15,375 nt of DNA from SMWD01 sp964629475. GTDB lineage: Bacteria; Pseudomonadota; Gammaproteobacteria; Steroidobacterales; GCA-2729495. The position numbers and the translations under genes were made by a program. Shown here in pieces: positions 1 through 7,940 of this stretch (the first letter of the stretch is position 1; each line of letters opens with the position of its first letter). The DNA lies in the NCBI GenBank assembly GCA_964629475.1, contig CAZVQW010000035.1, positions 1 to 15,375 of the forward strand, in the 5' to 3' direction. The notes under the pieces were generated by a model. That model did not search any database. It saw only the letters and a list, made by a program, of their open reading frames with translations, and was not told the DNA's origin.

Positions 1-1
1 G

Positions 2-1177
2 GTCCCGCCGCACGAGCAATTGCTCGATGCCTGTATACGCGGCAAGTCGGTTGCGGTGACGGGCGCCGGCGGCTCGATCGGTTCGGAGTTGTGTCGGCAG
101 ATCCTGATGCTGCAGCCTCGGCAGCTCGTACTGCTGGATATCTGTGAGCCCTCGCTGTACCAGATCGATCGGGAGTTGCGCAAGATAATTGAGCGCGAAG
201 GACTTGGAGTCAAACTTGTCGCGTTGCTCGGTTCGGTGAATCACCGGGAGCGGATGCGGATGATTTTCGAGTCATTCGATACGCAAACCGTTTATCACGC
301 CGCGGCCTATAAGCATGTGCCGATCGTCGAGCACAACATGGTCGAGGGTATCTATAACAATATTTTCGGTACCTGGCATACGGCTCAGGCGGCCGCAGAT
401 GCCGGTGTCGAGACGTTCGTGCTCATATCGACCGACAAGGCGGTATCGCCGACCAACGTCATGGGTGCGACGAAGCGCTTTGCCGAGCTCGTTCTGCAGG
501 GGTTGCATGAGCACGATGGCCAGACCCGGTTTTGCATGGTCCGGTTCGGCAACGTGCTCGCATCTTCCGGTTCGGTCGTGCCGTTGTTCCGTGAGCAGAT
601 CCGGCACGGTGGGCCGGTCACGGTGACGCATCCGGAGATCATTCGTTACTTCATGACGATTCCGGAAGCGGCTCAGCTCGTAATTCAGGCAGGTTCGATG
701 GGCGAGGGTGGCGATGTATTTGTGCTGGATATGGGCCAGCCGGTGCGCATCAAGGACCTGGCCCAGCGCATGATTCACCTGATGGGCCTGACCGTGCGTG
801 ACCAGGAGAATCCCGAAGGTGATATCAAAATTGAATATACGGGGCTGCGGCCGGCCGAGAAGCTCTACGAGGAACTGTTGATCGGCAATAACGTCACGGG
901 AACCGATCACCCGATGATCATGCGGGCCATAGAAGAGTCAGTGCCCTGGGATAAGCTTCAGGTGCATCTGGATGATCTTACCGAGGCCATCAGCAGTTTT
1001 GACTGTCAGCGTACTCGAGATATTTTGCTGGCCGGTATCGACGGCTATCAGCCAAGCAACGGTATCGACGATCTGATCTGGCAGGTTCAGCAGGGTACGC
1101 CTGGTAGCGACCAGCCAGCTGCCGCGGCATCCGTCGTGACACAACTGGATTCACGGCGTCCGACCGGCAGCGATTGA
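2..1177 (+). CDS. NDP-sugar 4,6-dehydratase/epimerase, CapD/WbpM/PglF family (5' end outside window)
   Basis: This is the C-terminal catalytic half of a membrane-bound nucleoside-diphosphate-sugar dehydratase. Family members convert UDP-GlcNAc or a similar sugar to the 4-keto-6-deoxy form for O-antigen, capsule or EPS. The open frame runs to the window edge (VPPHEQLLDACIRGK), which matches the linker that precedes the SDR domain in full-length proteins of about 600-650 aa. The TTG at 20 is therefore not a credible start, and the N-terminal membrane helices lie upstream. The NAD(P)-binding motif TGAGGSIGSE is near the beginning. STDKAVSPTNVMGATKR carries the Met-x3-Lys (Met codon at 461, Lys at 473) that replaces Tyr-x3-Lys in the WbpM/PglF group. 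YTGLRPAEKLYEELL is the usual C-terminal signature. It is followed by a REP element and ugd on the same strand. The exact sugar substrate cannot be told. Confidence 0.94.
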   Translation, partial: VPPHEQLLDACIRGKSVAVTGAGGSIGSELCRQILMLQPRQLVLLDICEPSLYQIDRELRKIIEREGLGVKLVALLGSVNHRERMRMIFESFDTQTVYHAAAYKHVPIVEHNMVEGIYNNIFGTWHTAQAAADAGVETFVLISTDKAVSPTNVMGATKRFAELVLQGLHEHDGQTRFCMVRFGNVLASSGSVVPLFREQIRHGGPVTVTHPEIIRYFMTIPEAAQLVIQAGSMGEGGDVFVLDMGQPVRIKDLAQRMIHLMGLTVRDQENPEGDIKIEYTGLRPAEKLYEELLIGNNVTGTDHPMIMRAIEESVPWDKLQVHLDDLTEAISSFDCQRTRDILLAGIDGYQPSNGIDDLIWQVQQGTPGSDQPAAAASVVTQLDSRRPTGSD

Positions 1178-1215
1178 TTTTCGATACCGTTCTTGGTTTC
1201 CTGTGTTGGCGTGTT

Positions 1216-1242
1216 AATCGCGGCAGGATGCCGCTCCTACGG
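1216..1242 (+). repeat. REP-type palindrome, copy 1
   Basis: A short palindromic element between the dehydratase and ugd. Its core GCGGCA-gga-TGCCGC is flanked by aatc and by ctcctacgg. All 27 bases recur identically at 4347-4373. The outer sequence matches the REPIN arms at 2765-2836. The flank CTCCTACGG with a GCGGC stem is typical of REP elements in Pseudomonas and relatives. It may also act as a hairpin affecting mRNA ends between the genes. Confidence 0.8.
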
Positions 1243-1380
1243 TTAGGGTACTCGGTTTTTTTCGATAAAATGGGTGATTCTGGCCTGTTATCGTCCGATA
1301 GCGTGATGCTTTCCATTTCAATCCACCCCGGAACCCATTAATCTTGCGTTGATTTTTCTTCGGCCAGGACTCAAAGAAAC

Positions 1381-2721
1381 ATGAATCTGACAATACACGG
1401 ATCGGGCTATGTCGGCCTTGTCACAGGCGCCTGTATGGCAGACGCTGGCAATCAGGTGGTTTGCGTCGATGTCGATGTGGACAAGATCGCAATGCTGCAG
1501 GATGGCCAGGTCCCCATTCATGAGCCTGGGCTGGCCGAGATGGTCAGGAAGAACTTTGCGGCGGGTCGGCTCAGTTTTACGACTGATGTGGCCAGGGGCG
1601 TGCAGCACGGACTGTTCCAGTTCATCGCGGTCGGTACGCCGCCGGATGAGGATGGTTCGGCCGATCTGCAGTATGTGCTGGCGGTCGCACGTTCGGTCGG
1701 CGAGCACATGGATGAGTTCAAGATCATTATCGACAAATCGACCGTACCGGTTGGTACCGCTGCCAGGGTGAACAGCGCCGTGGCCGAGGTACTGGCGAAG
1801 CGCGACATTCAGGTTGATTACGATGTCGTGTCAAATCCGGAGTTTCTCAAAGAAGGGGCGGCGATTGGCGATTTTCTGAAACCGAATCGCATCATCATCG
1901 GCACGGACAGTGAGCGGGCAGCCGAGCACCTGAAGGATTTGTACCAGCCGTTCAGTCGCAATCATGACAAGCTGATATTGATGGATATTGCATCGGCCGA
2001 ACTGACGAAGTATGCGGCCAACGCGATGCTGGCAACCAAGATCAGTTTCATGAACGAATTGTCGAATATTGCCGACCTCTACGGGGCCGATATCGAGCAG
2101 GTACGGATCGGCATAGGCTCCGATCCGAGGATTGGATATGAGTTTATCTATCCGGGCATTGGTTACGGTGGTTCCTGTTTCCCGAAAGACGTGATGGCGC
2201 TCGCACATTCGGCCAGCCTGGCCGGTTATGACGCGGAGCTGGTCAGCGCCGTCGAACGGGTCAATAACCGGCAGAAGAGGGTTCTCGGGCGCAAGATTAT
2301 CGAACATTTCGGCGGCGGCCTTGCGGGTAAAACGATTGCACTGTGGGGATTGGCGTTCAAGCCGAAAACCGATGACATGCGAGAAGCACCGAGTCGCGTG
2401 TTGATAGAGCAGATCTGGGCGGCGGGCGGCACGGTGCGCGTCTTCGACCCCGAGGCGATGGATGAGACGCGGCGGATATTTGGTGATCGGGATGGGTTGG
2501 TTTATTGCGACTCTGCGGCCGCTGCCCTGGAAGGCTCGGATGCGCTGGCGGTCGTGACGGAGTGGCAGGAATTTCGCAGTCCCAACTTCGAACTGATCGC
2601 CGATAAATTGACGGAGCGGACCCTATTCGATGGTCGCAATATCTATGATCCCGAAACGATGGCCGATCATGGGTTTACGTACTATTCCGTGGGGCGTCCG
2701 GATCATAAACCTGGTGCATGA
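1381..2721 (+). CDS. ugd: UDP-glucose 6-dehydrogenase
   Basis: Cytosolic enzyme that oxidises UDP-glucose twice with NAD+ to UDP-glucuronate, a precursor of acidic exopolysaccharide. The 446-aa length is normal for the family. The N-terminal Rossmann motif is GSGYVGLVTG (about residues 8-17). STVPVGT and NPEFLKEGAAIGDF follow. The catalytic cysteine, in GYGGSCFPKD, is residue 266. The C-terminal UDP-binding domain has WGLAFKPKTDDMREAPS. GDP-mannose dehydrogenase (AlgD) is a close relative, but the NPEFLKEG/GGSCFPKD context and overall sequence fit Ugd better. A substrate switch cannot be excluded, given the GDP-mannose genes next door. The ATG at 1381 begins directly with the NAD fold. An AGGA sits about 12 nt upstream, so the ribosome binding site is weak. 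Confidence 0.93.
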   Translation: MNLTIHGSGYVGLVTGACMADAGNQVVCVDVDVDKIAMLQDGQVPIHEPGLAEMVRKNFAAGRLSFTTDVARGVQHGLFQFIAVGTPPDEDGSADLQYVLAVARSVGEHMDEFKIIIDKSTVPVGTAARVNSAVAEVLAKRDIQVDYDVVSNPEFLKEGAAIGDFLKPNRIIIGTDSERAAEHLKDLYQPFSRNHDKLILMDIASAELTKYAANAMLATKISFMNELSNIADLYGADIEQVRIGIGSDPRIGYEFIYPGIGYGGSCFPKDVMALAHSASLAGYDAELVSAVERVNNRQKRVLGRKIIEHFGGGLAGKTIALWGLAFKPKTDDMREAPSRVLIEQIWAAGGTVRVFDPEAMDETRRIFGDRDGLVYCDSAAAALEGSDALAVVTEWQEFRSPNFELIADKLTERTLFDGRNIYDPETMADHGFTYYSVGRPDHKPGA

Positions 2722-2764
2722 ATCGGGTGGAACGGGGAAAATTCAGCAGGGTGGACAAAAACTC

Positions 2765-2836
2765 CCGTAGGAGCGGCTTCCAGCCGCGATGGCCTGCGGT
2801 GGTACGTGCAATCGCGGCTGGAAGCCGCTCCTACGG
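2765..2836. repeat. REPIN-like perfect inverted repeat (two REPs, 26-bp arms)
   Basis: Arms at 2765-2790 and 2811-2836 are perfect reverse complements over 26 bp, separated by a 20-bp spacer. Each arm is itself a REP, with stem GCGGCT-gga-AGCCGC and flank ctcctacgg. The arms match the outer part of the single elements at 1216-1242 and 4347-4373. Paired inverted REPs are the usual mobile form (REPIN) moved by a RAYT transposase, but no RAYT gene is in the window. The element fills the 197-bp gap between ugd and the manC-type gene. It would fold into a strong hairpin in RNA from either strand. Confidence 0.88.
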
Positions 2837-2918
2837 TTGTCGACACACGTTTAGCCCGGTTGAGTAGGCATAATCAATGTACTGTGGTTCATGGTGATTC
2901 TATGAGAGAGATCCGGTC

Positions 2919-4337
2919 ATGAAGATACTGCCTGTCATATTGTGTGGTGGCTCGGGGTCTCGACTCTGGCCGTTGTCCCGGTCGCAGTACCCGAAACAGT
3001 TATTGAAGCTGACGAGTGATTATTCGCTGCTTCAGGATACGATGCGGCGACTCGGCGGGTTGTCCGCGCAACTGCTCGATCCGCTGGTAATCAGCAATGA
3101 AGCTCACCGCTTTCTCGTCGCCCGGCAATTCGCTGAAATTGGTATCGAGCCTACCCTGGTGCTGGAGCCAAAGGGGCGCAATACAGCGCCGGCCGTTGCC
3201 ATCGCGGCATTGCTGCAGGAGGCTCCCGAATCAACTCTGCTGCTCGTGTTACCGGCCGATCATGTCATTCTGGAACCAGATGCGCTGATTCGTGCTGTGC
3301 AAACTGCAGTGCCGGTAGCTGAGGCCGGACGGATGGTGACTTTCGGCATTGTGCCGACCGCGCCGGAGACCGGTTACGGGTATATTCGCTCGGTCAGTTC
3401 GAGCGGTGACATCCTCGATGTCGACCAGTTTGTCGAGAAGCCGGATTATGAAACGGCGCGGCGCTATGTGCAGTCGGGTTCGTATTTCTGGAACAGTGGC
3501 ATGTTTCTGTTTTCAGCCACAGCTTATCTGGAAGAATTACAGGCGCATGCGCCGGACATGCTGGCCGCTTGCCGGCGTTCAATTGCCGATGTTGCGGCCG
3601 GGGATCGGCAGATCCAGTTACAGGCCGAGGCATTTTCCGCCTGTCCCGCCGATTCGATCGATTATGCCGTCATGGAAAAAACTGCCCTGGCGAGCGTCGT
3701 ACCTCTCGATGCCGGCTGGAGCGATGTCGGGTCCTGGGCCTCCCTGCATGATGTCAGCGAACAGGATATGCAGCGCAATACACTTGAGGGTGATGTCATT
3801 GCCGTCGATTGTACGAATACGTTAATTCGCGCTGATAGCAGGTTGGTCGGTGCCGTCGGTCTGGACGAATGCATCGTTGTCGAAACGAAGGATGCAGTGC
3901 TCGTCGCACCGAAAAGTCGTGCCCAGGATGTCAAGGATATTGTCGGCGAACTCGAAGCCAGCGATCGTGAAGAGACACAGCTCGGCCGGGAGGTATTCCG
4001 GCCCTGGGGCAGCTATGACAGCCTCGAAAATGCAGCGGGGTTCCAGGTCAAGCGACTGACCGTGTTGCCCGGTGCGATACTGTCGCTGCAATTGCATCAC
4101 CGCCGGGCCGAGCACTGGGTCGTCGTTGCCGGCGTCGCGCGGATTACGCTTGATGACAAGGTGTTTGATCTTGGCGTGAACGAACACACTTTTATCCCGG
4201 TGGGCGCAAAGCATCGCATCGAAAATCCGGGTGATGAGTTGTTGCATATCATCGAGGTGCAAGTCGGTGACTATCTCGGAGAAGACGATATCGTTCGTTT
4301 TGAGGACAAATACGGCCGGGAAGGCCGAACCGATTAA
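2919..4337 (+). CDS. manC: Mannose-1-phosphate guanylyltransferase / mannose-6-phosphate isomerase
   Basis: Bifunctional cytosolic enzyme of the type II PMI/GMP family (ManC, AlgA, XanB, WbpW). It isomerises fructose-6-P to mannose-6-P and makes GDP-mannose from mannose-1-P and GTP. The 472-aa length is typical. The N-terminal nucleotidyltransferase has GGSGSRLWPLSRSQYPKQ (residues about 10-27), LPADH, FVEKPDYETA and FWNSGMFLF. The C-terminal cupin isomerase domain (about 350-472) has RPWGSYDSLE, the metal-site segment LQLHHRRAEHW and FIPVGAKHRIENPGD. The reaction between its two activities is catalysed by the phosphomannomutase encoded next. The start at 2919 is preceded by GAGAGA about 12 nt upstream. 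The ATG at 2902 is out of frame. The end product could feed GDP-mannose, GDP-rhamnose/fucose or mannuronate branches, and the window does not show which. Confidence 0.95.
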   Translation: MKILPVILCGGSGSRLWPLSRSQYPKQLLKLTSDYSLLQDTMRRLGGLSAQLLDPLVISNEAHRFLVARQFAEIGIEPTLVLEPKGRNTAPAVAIAALLQEAPESTLLLVLPADHVILEPDALIRAVQTAVPVAEAGRMVTFGIVPTAPETGYGYIRSVSSSGDILDVDQFVEKPDYETARRYVQSGSYFWNSGMFLFSATAYLEELQAHAPDMLAACRRSIADVAAGDRQIQLQAEAFSACPADSIDYAVMEKTALASVVPLDAGWSDVGSWASLHDVSEQDMQRNTLEGDVIAVDCTNTLIRADSRLVGAVGLDECIVVETKDAVLVAPKSRAQDVKDIVGELEASDREETQLGREVFRPWGSYDSLENAAGFQVKRLTVLPGAILSLQLHHRRAEHWVVVAGVARITLDDKVFDLGVNEHTFIPVGAKHRIENPGDELLHIIEVQVGDYLGEDDIVRFEDKYGREGRTD

Positions 4338-4346
4338 TCGACTGCC

Positions 4347-4373
4347 AATCGCGGCAGGATGCCGCTCCTACGG
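4347..4373 (+). repeat. REP-type palindrome, copy 2
   Basis: Identical over 27 bases to the element at 1216-1242, with the same orientation and stem GCGGCA-gga-TGCCGC. It begins 9 bp after the manC stop codon. Such placement just after a stop is common for REPs and may stabilise or terminate the transcript. Confidence 0.8.
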
Positions 4374-4493
4374 GAGTTCGAGTATCCGGGGCAGTATTGA
4401 GTGCCGGTTTGTACCGGTCATGTAAAATAAGTAATTCAGACAGGGCTTAAAAACCGGTCCTGATATATAAGCCACAAAATACAGGCAATAGTG

Positions 4494-5849
4494 ATGACAA
4501 GAGATCTCAGTGGATTTAAGGCCTATGACCTGCGTGGGCGGGTTCCGGATCAACTCAACGAAGGCCTCGCGCGTGAGATCGGCCTGGCTTTTGCACAGTT
4601 TTTGCAGCCACATGAGGTCGTAGTCGGTCACGACATCCGTTTATCCAGCCCGTCGATGGCTGCGGCGTTGATTGACGGTCTGACGAGTGCAGGCGTAAAC
4701 GTCCGGGATATAGGACGCTGCGGCACCGAGGAAGTCTATTTTGCAACGGCACATTTAGGCGCCGATGGCGGCATCATGGTAACGGCGAGCCACAATCCGT
4801 CGGACTACAATGGCATGAAGTTCATCCGTGAAGAAGCGCGGCCGATCAGCGCAGACACCGGCCTGAATGATATTCGAAACCTGATTGCCGCGGGCGGACT
4901 CACTGAGTCAGATTCGAAGGGAAAAGTAATTCCGACCGATACCGTCGATGACTATCTCGAGCACTTGCTGAGTTATGTCGAGGTCGACGCTTTGAAGCCG
5001 CTGAAGATCGTAGTTAATGCCGGCAACGGTGGCGCCGGTGCAACGATTGACAGGCTCGAATCCAGCCTGCCTTTCGAGTTCATCAAAGTGCATCATGAGC
5101 CCGATGGCATGTTTCCGAACGGTGTGCCGAATCCAATGTTGCTGGGTAATCGTGACAGTACGATTGACGCCATTCGCGAGTCGGGTGCGGATCTGGGTGT
5201 TGCCTGGGATGGTGACTTCGATCGCTGTTTTCTGTTTGACGAGAATGGCGGTTTTATCGAGGGCTATTACATCGTCGGTTTACTGGCCGAGGCGATGCTG
5301 GCGTTAAATCCGGGCGGTAAGGTGATCTATGATCCGCGTCTGACGTGGAACACGCAGGAGATCGTCAGTGAGCTGGGCGGTCGCGCGATACAGTGCAAGT
5401 CCGGTCATGCCTTCATCAAGGAACGGATGCGTGCAGAGGATGCGATCTACGGCGGTGAGATGAGTGCCCACCACTATTTCCGTGATTTCTCATATGCGGA
5501 CAGTGGCATGATTCCATGGTTGCTAGTGGCCGGCATCATGTCGTCATCCGGGCGGCCCTTGTCCGAGTTGGTCAATGCCAGGATTGCAAAGTATCCCGTG
5601 TCCGGAGAAATCAATCGTGAGGTCGCCGATGCGCGGCAGGCGCTGGCTGCCGTGCATGAGCGCTATGCGGCGAGTGCGCTGGCGGTCGATGAAATGGACG
5701 GGTACGGTTTTGAATATCCGGACTGGCGGTTTAATTTGCGCATGTCTAATACCGAGCCGGTGATTCGGTTGAATGTTGAGGCACGTGGTGATTTGGCCTT
5801 GATGGAGCGTCGCACGGCAGAGATCCTGGAGTGCATCGAAGCTTGCTAG
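4494..5849 (+). CDS. manB: Phosphomannomutase (AlgC/CpsG type)
   Basis: Alpha-D-phosphohexomutase that interconverts mannose-6-P and mannose-1-P, linking the two activities of the preceding ManC. Motifs in order: active-site phosphoserine loop TASHNPSDYNGMK (Ser about residue 99), Mg2+ loop DGDFDR (about 239-244), sugar-binding GGEMSAHHYFRDF and phosphate-binding loop RMSNTEPVIRLN near the C-terminus. All four family signatures are intact and the length (451 aa) is normal. A GTG lies one codon upstream at 4491, but ATG at 4494 is preferred. Related enzymes can also act on glucose phosphates (PMM/PGM), so specificity is inferred mainly from the manC neighbour. It ends the + strand block and faces the - strand genes across a 61-bp gap with no clear terminator hairpin. 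Confidence 0.94.
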   Translation: MTRDLSGFKAYDLRGRVPDQLNEGLAREIGLAFAQFLQPHEVVVGHDIRLSSPSMAAALIDGLTSAGVNVRDIGRCGTEEVYFATAHLGADGGIMVTASHNPSDYNGMKFIREEARPISADTGLNDIRNLIAAGGLTESDSKGKVIPTDTVDDYLEHLLSYVEVDALKPLKIVVNAGNGGAGATIDRLESSLPFEFIKVHHEPDGMFPNGVPNPMLLGNRDSTIDAIRESGADLGVAWDGDFDRCFLFDENGGFIEGYYIVGLLAEAMLALNPGGKVIYDPRLTWNTQEIVSELGGRAIQCKSGHAFIKERMRAEDAIYGGEMSAHHYFRDFSYADSGMIPWLLVAGIMSSSGRPLSELVNARIAKYPVSGEINREVADARQALAAVHERYAASALAVDEMDGYGFEYPDWRFNLRMSNTEPVIRLNVEARGDLALMERRTAEILECIEAC

Positions 5850-5910
5850 GGCACCATTTTATTGCATTAAATGTGCAGTTAAATAAGTAGGTTACAGTTA
5901 ATTTACAATG

Positions 5911-6552
5911 TTAATTAGAGATCTTGATTCTGCTGCGGCGGCGCCCCACCCAGCCGAGTGCCGCCAGCGTTGAGCCGAACAGCCAGGCAGCGGCCGGAAT
6001 CGGCACCAGCTGTACTTTGACATCGTCGATTGCGGCTCCCTGGAAGTCACCAAAATTATTGACAATCTCCCCGCTGGCTGCGATGCGTAGTTCATCGAAG
6101 CCATTGGAATCGCTCCAGCCGATGATTGAGCCGTCGGAGGGGGATAATCCGCCCAGATCGGTTGAGATGCCGTTGACCAGTGTCTCCCAGAGCACATTCG
6201 TAGTGGCTATAGTCTGCCAGCCGTCGCCGATTTTTAATTCCAACGCTTTGATCTTGGTGCCGTCGGTTGTCGAAATACTGACATACGAGTTGTTGCCAGC
6301 GTCGCCGTAAAAAAATTCCGTCAGCGTACCGTCACCGAATGGATTCAAGTTGACCAAGGACGTATCGGCGACAGAAATATTCAGGCTATCTTCAGTATAA
6401 GCGCTGAGATCCAGGCCGTCCGTCGTGATGGTATCGAACGTGGCAGTGCGGTCGACAAACGATACAGCGGAACCAGAGCCGATGGTCACCGTCGCTGCTT
6501 GTGCGGCCGAGAAGGCGAGTGCACAGAGACATAACGCAAAAAAGAGTTTCAC
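5911..6552 (-). CDS. VPLPA-CTERM (PEP-CTERM class) exported protein
   Basis: A 213-aa secreted protein of unknown activity. It starts at GTG (6552) with AGG 8 nt upstream, which gives a clean signal peptide MKLFFALCLCALAFSAAQA and cleavage before ATV. The mature part is rich in Ser, Thr, Asp and Gly, with no catalytic motif I recognise. The C-terminus (residues 183-213) reads VPIPAAAWLFGSTLAALGW followed by GRRRSR, a textbook VPLPA variant of the PEP-CTERM tripartite signal: motif, hydrophobic helix, basic tail. Proteins of this class are processed by exosortase (EpsH/XrtA), which is normally encoded with EPS genes. No exosortase is visible here, so it must lie elsewhere. The central WxxL/DELRI section resembles beta-sandwich PEP-CTERM proteins. 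The role is probably in the extracellular matrix, which is an inference. Confidence 0.88.
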   Translation of the reverse strand: MKLFFALCLCALAFSAAQAATVTIGSGSAVSFVDRTATFDTITTDGLDLSAYTEDSLNISVADTSLVNLNPFGDGTLTEFFYGDAGNNSYVSISTTDGTKIKALELKIGDGWQTIATTNVLWETLVNGISTDLGGLSPSDGSIIGWSDSNGFDELRIAASGEIVNNFGDFQGAAIDDVKVQLVPIPAAAWLFGSTLAALGWVGRRRSRIKISN

Positions 6553-6572
6553 TATTGATACCTATACCCTGA

Positions 6573-6602
6573 TTAGCTGGCAGGCACGTAGCCTGACTGC
6601 CA
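6573..6602. other. Imperfect hairpin in VPLPA gene leader
   Basis: On the + strand CAGGC-acgta-GCCTG forms a 5-bp stem, extended outward by GGC/GCC with a small bulge. It lies 20-50 nt upstream of the GTG start of the VPLPA-CTERM gene. It could be a regulatory leader structure or chance. I see no convincing sigma-70 or sigma-54 promoter in the 174-bp gap 6553-6726. Confidence 0.3.
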
Positions 6603-6691
6603 ATCTGATTGTATTTATAAGTGTCAGAAACCTGCGTCACTGGTCATCTGAATCATCGGCACCATAACACGTTATTGCCACATATTTTAAT

Positions 6692-6708
6692 AGTCTTAAC
6701 ATAAGACT
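6692..6708 (-). terminator. Possible weak terminator after the FAD oxidoreductase
   Basis: A perfect 7-bp inverted repeat, AGTCTTA and TAAGACT around a 3-nt loop, sits about 19 nt beyond the stop codon at 6727. Reading on the - strand it is followed by ATTAAAATAT, an A/T-rich stretch but not a real U-tract. The stem is short and AT-rich, so termination would be weak. Confidence 0.35.
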
Positions 6709-6726
6709 GAGAAATTGTGCCGGTAG

Positions 6727-7842
6727 CTATGTGGGCTTATGGCCGGTGAGTTCCGAGGCGATTTGCGCTGCAATGGCCAGCGACGCTGTCAACCCCGGCG
6801 ATTCGATACCGAACAGATTGACCAGTCCGGTGATGCCGTGCCGGTCCATGCCTTGAATCATAAAATCTGCCGGCTGTTCACCGGGTCCGCACAGCTTCGG
6901 ACGAATGCCTGTATATCCGGCGACGAGGTCATTTTCATTGAGATCCGGATAGTAACTTCGGATTGCGTTTACGAATTTCAGTTTTCGTGACTCGTCAAAT
7001 GTGTAATCGATGCTGTCGATCCATTCCACGTCGGGGCCGAATCGCCCCTGACCTGCCAGATCGAGGGTCAGATGAATGCCGAGTCCCCCGCGACCGGCGA
7101 CCGGGTAGACGAGGCGTTTGAATGGAACCTTGCCGGCCAGCGTGTAGTAATGACCCTTGGCCAGCCAGGATTCAGGCACGATGCTGTTGTCGATGCCCTG
7201 AATCTTTCTGGCGACACTCGGCGCCCACAGACCCGCGGCGTTAACAACCCTGTCCGCGCGCAGGGTCACTTCGTCACCGCTGTCCACGTGCAAGATGAAT
7301 CCTCTGTCGGTCGGCAGGATTTTTTCGACCCGGCTGTGACAGATCACGGCCCCATTTGCCGCTTCGATGTCCGCCTGCAAGCCGAGCATGAATTCGTGAC
7401 TGTCGATGATGCCCGTCGACGGCGACAGCAAGGCCTTGTTGCAATTGACTGCCGGTTCCAGTTCTGTAACTTCTTCCCGTTCGAGCCAGCGCAGATCTTG
7501 CACGCCGTTGGCGGATGCCTGTTGTTCATAGCGGGTTAATATTTCGATCTCATCGGGCGAATTGGCGATGATCAATTTGCCGATTTGCGTGTGGCGAATG
7601 TCTTTGGTTCCGCAATAGTCGTATAGCAGTTGTTTGCCCGTTACGCAGAACTGTGCTTTGAGCGAGTTAGTCGGGTAATAGATACCGGCGTGAATGACTT
7701 CCGAGTTCCGGCTGCTCGTGTGCGTGCCGATATCCGCTTCGGCCTCGAGCACGATGACTTCATGCCCGGACTGAGCCATTGCACGAGCGACGGCCAGCCC
7801 GACGACACCGGCTCCAACAACAACGCAATCGACTCTATCCAT
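6727..7842 (-). CDS. FAD-dependent oxidoreductase, DAO / L-2-hydroxyglutarate oxidase-like
   Basis: A 371-aa soluble flavoprotein. The N-terminal FAD-binding fold has VVVGAGVVGLAVARAMA (Gly10, Gly12, Gly15) and ends its second strand in VLEAE. SSRNSEVIHAGIYYP, just after this, is the segment typical of L2HGDH-like members of the DAO family. VVNAAGLWA and GYTGIRPKL, followed by LFGIESPGLTASLAIA, complete the second FAD-contact region. The family oxidises 2-hydroxy acids or amines and passes electrons to quinone or oxygen. No signal peptide is seen, so it should be cytoplasmic or peripheral at the inner membrane. It is out of place between exported-protein genes. An AAGGA lies about 12 nt before the ATG. 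The substrate cannot be read from the sequence, so lhgO is not assigned. Confidence 0.85.
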   Translation of the reverse strand: MDRVDCVVVGAGVVGLAVARAMAQSGHEVIVLEAEADIGTHTSSRNSEVIHAGIYYPTNSLKAQFCVTGKQLLYDYCGTKDIRHTQIGKLIIANSPDEIEILTRYEQQASANGVQDLRWLEREEVTELEPAVNCNKALLSPSTGIIDSHEFMLGLQADIEAANGAVICHSRVEKILPTDRGFILHVDSGDEVTLRADRVVNAAGLWAPSVARKIQGIDNSIVPESWLAKGHYYTLAGKVPFKRLVYPVAGRGGLGIHLTLDLAGQGRFGPDVEWIDSIDYTFDESRKLKFVNAIRSYYPDLNENDLVAGYTGIRPKLCGPGEQPADFMIQGMDRHGITGLVNLFGIESPGLTASLAIAAQIASELTGHKPT

Positions 7843-7940
7843 TCAGACTGATCATTCCTTGACTGCCCGCGACGGACCTGGCGACTGTAGCACGCCTTGT
7901 TGTGCGGGTCGGTGAGACCTGGCAGACGAGGGTCAGCCGA

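Noticed and set aside
4381..4490. Sigma-70 promoter before the phosphomannomutase gene
   Set aside because: TTGAGT and TAAAAT can be found, but the spacing of about 20 bp is too long and the boxes are poor.
5850..5910. Bidirectional terminator between the convergent manB and VPLPA genes
   Set aside because: The stretch is AT-rich but shows no stable hairpin followed by a T-run.
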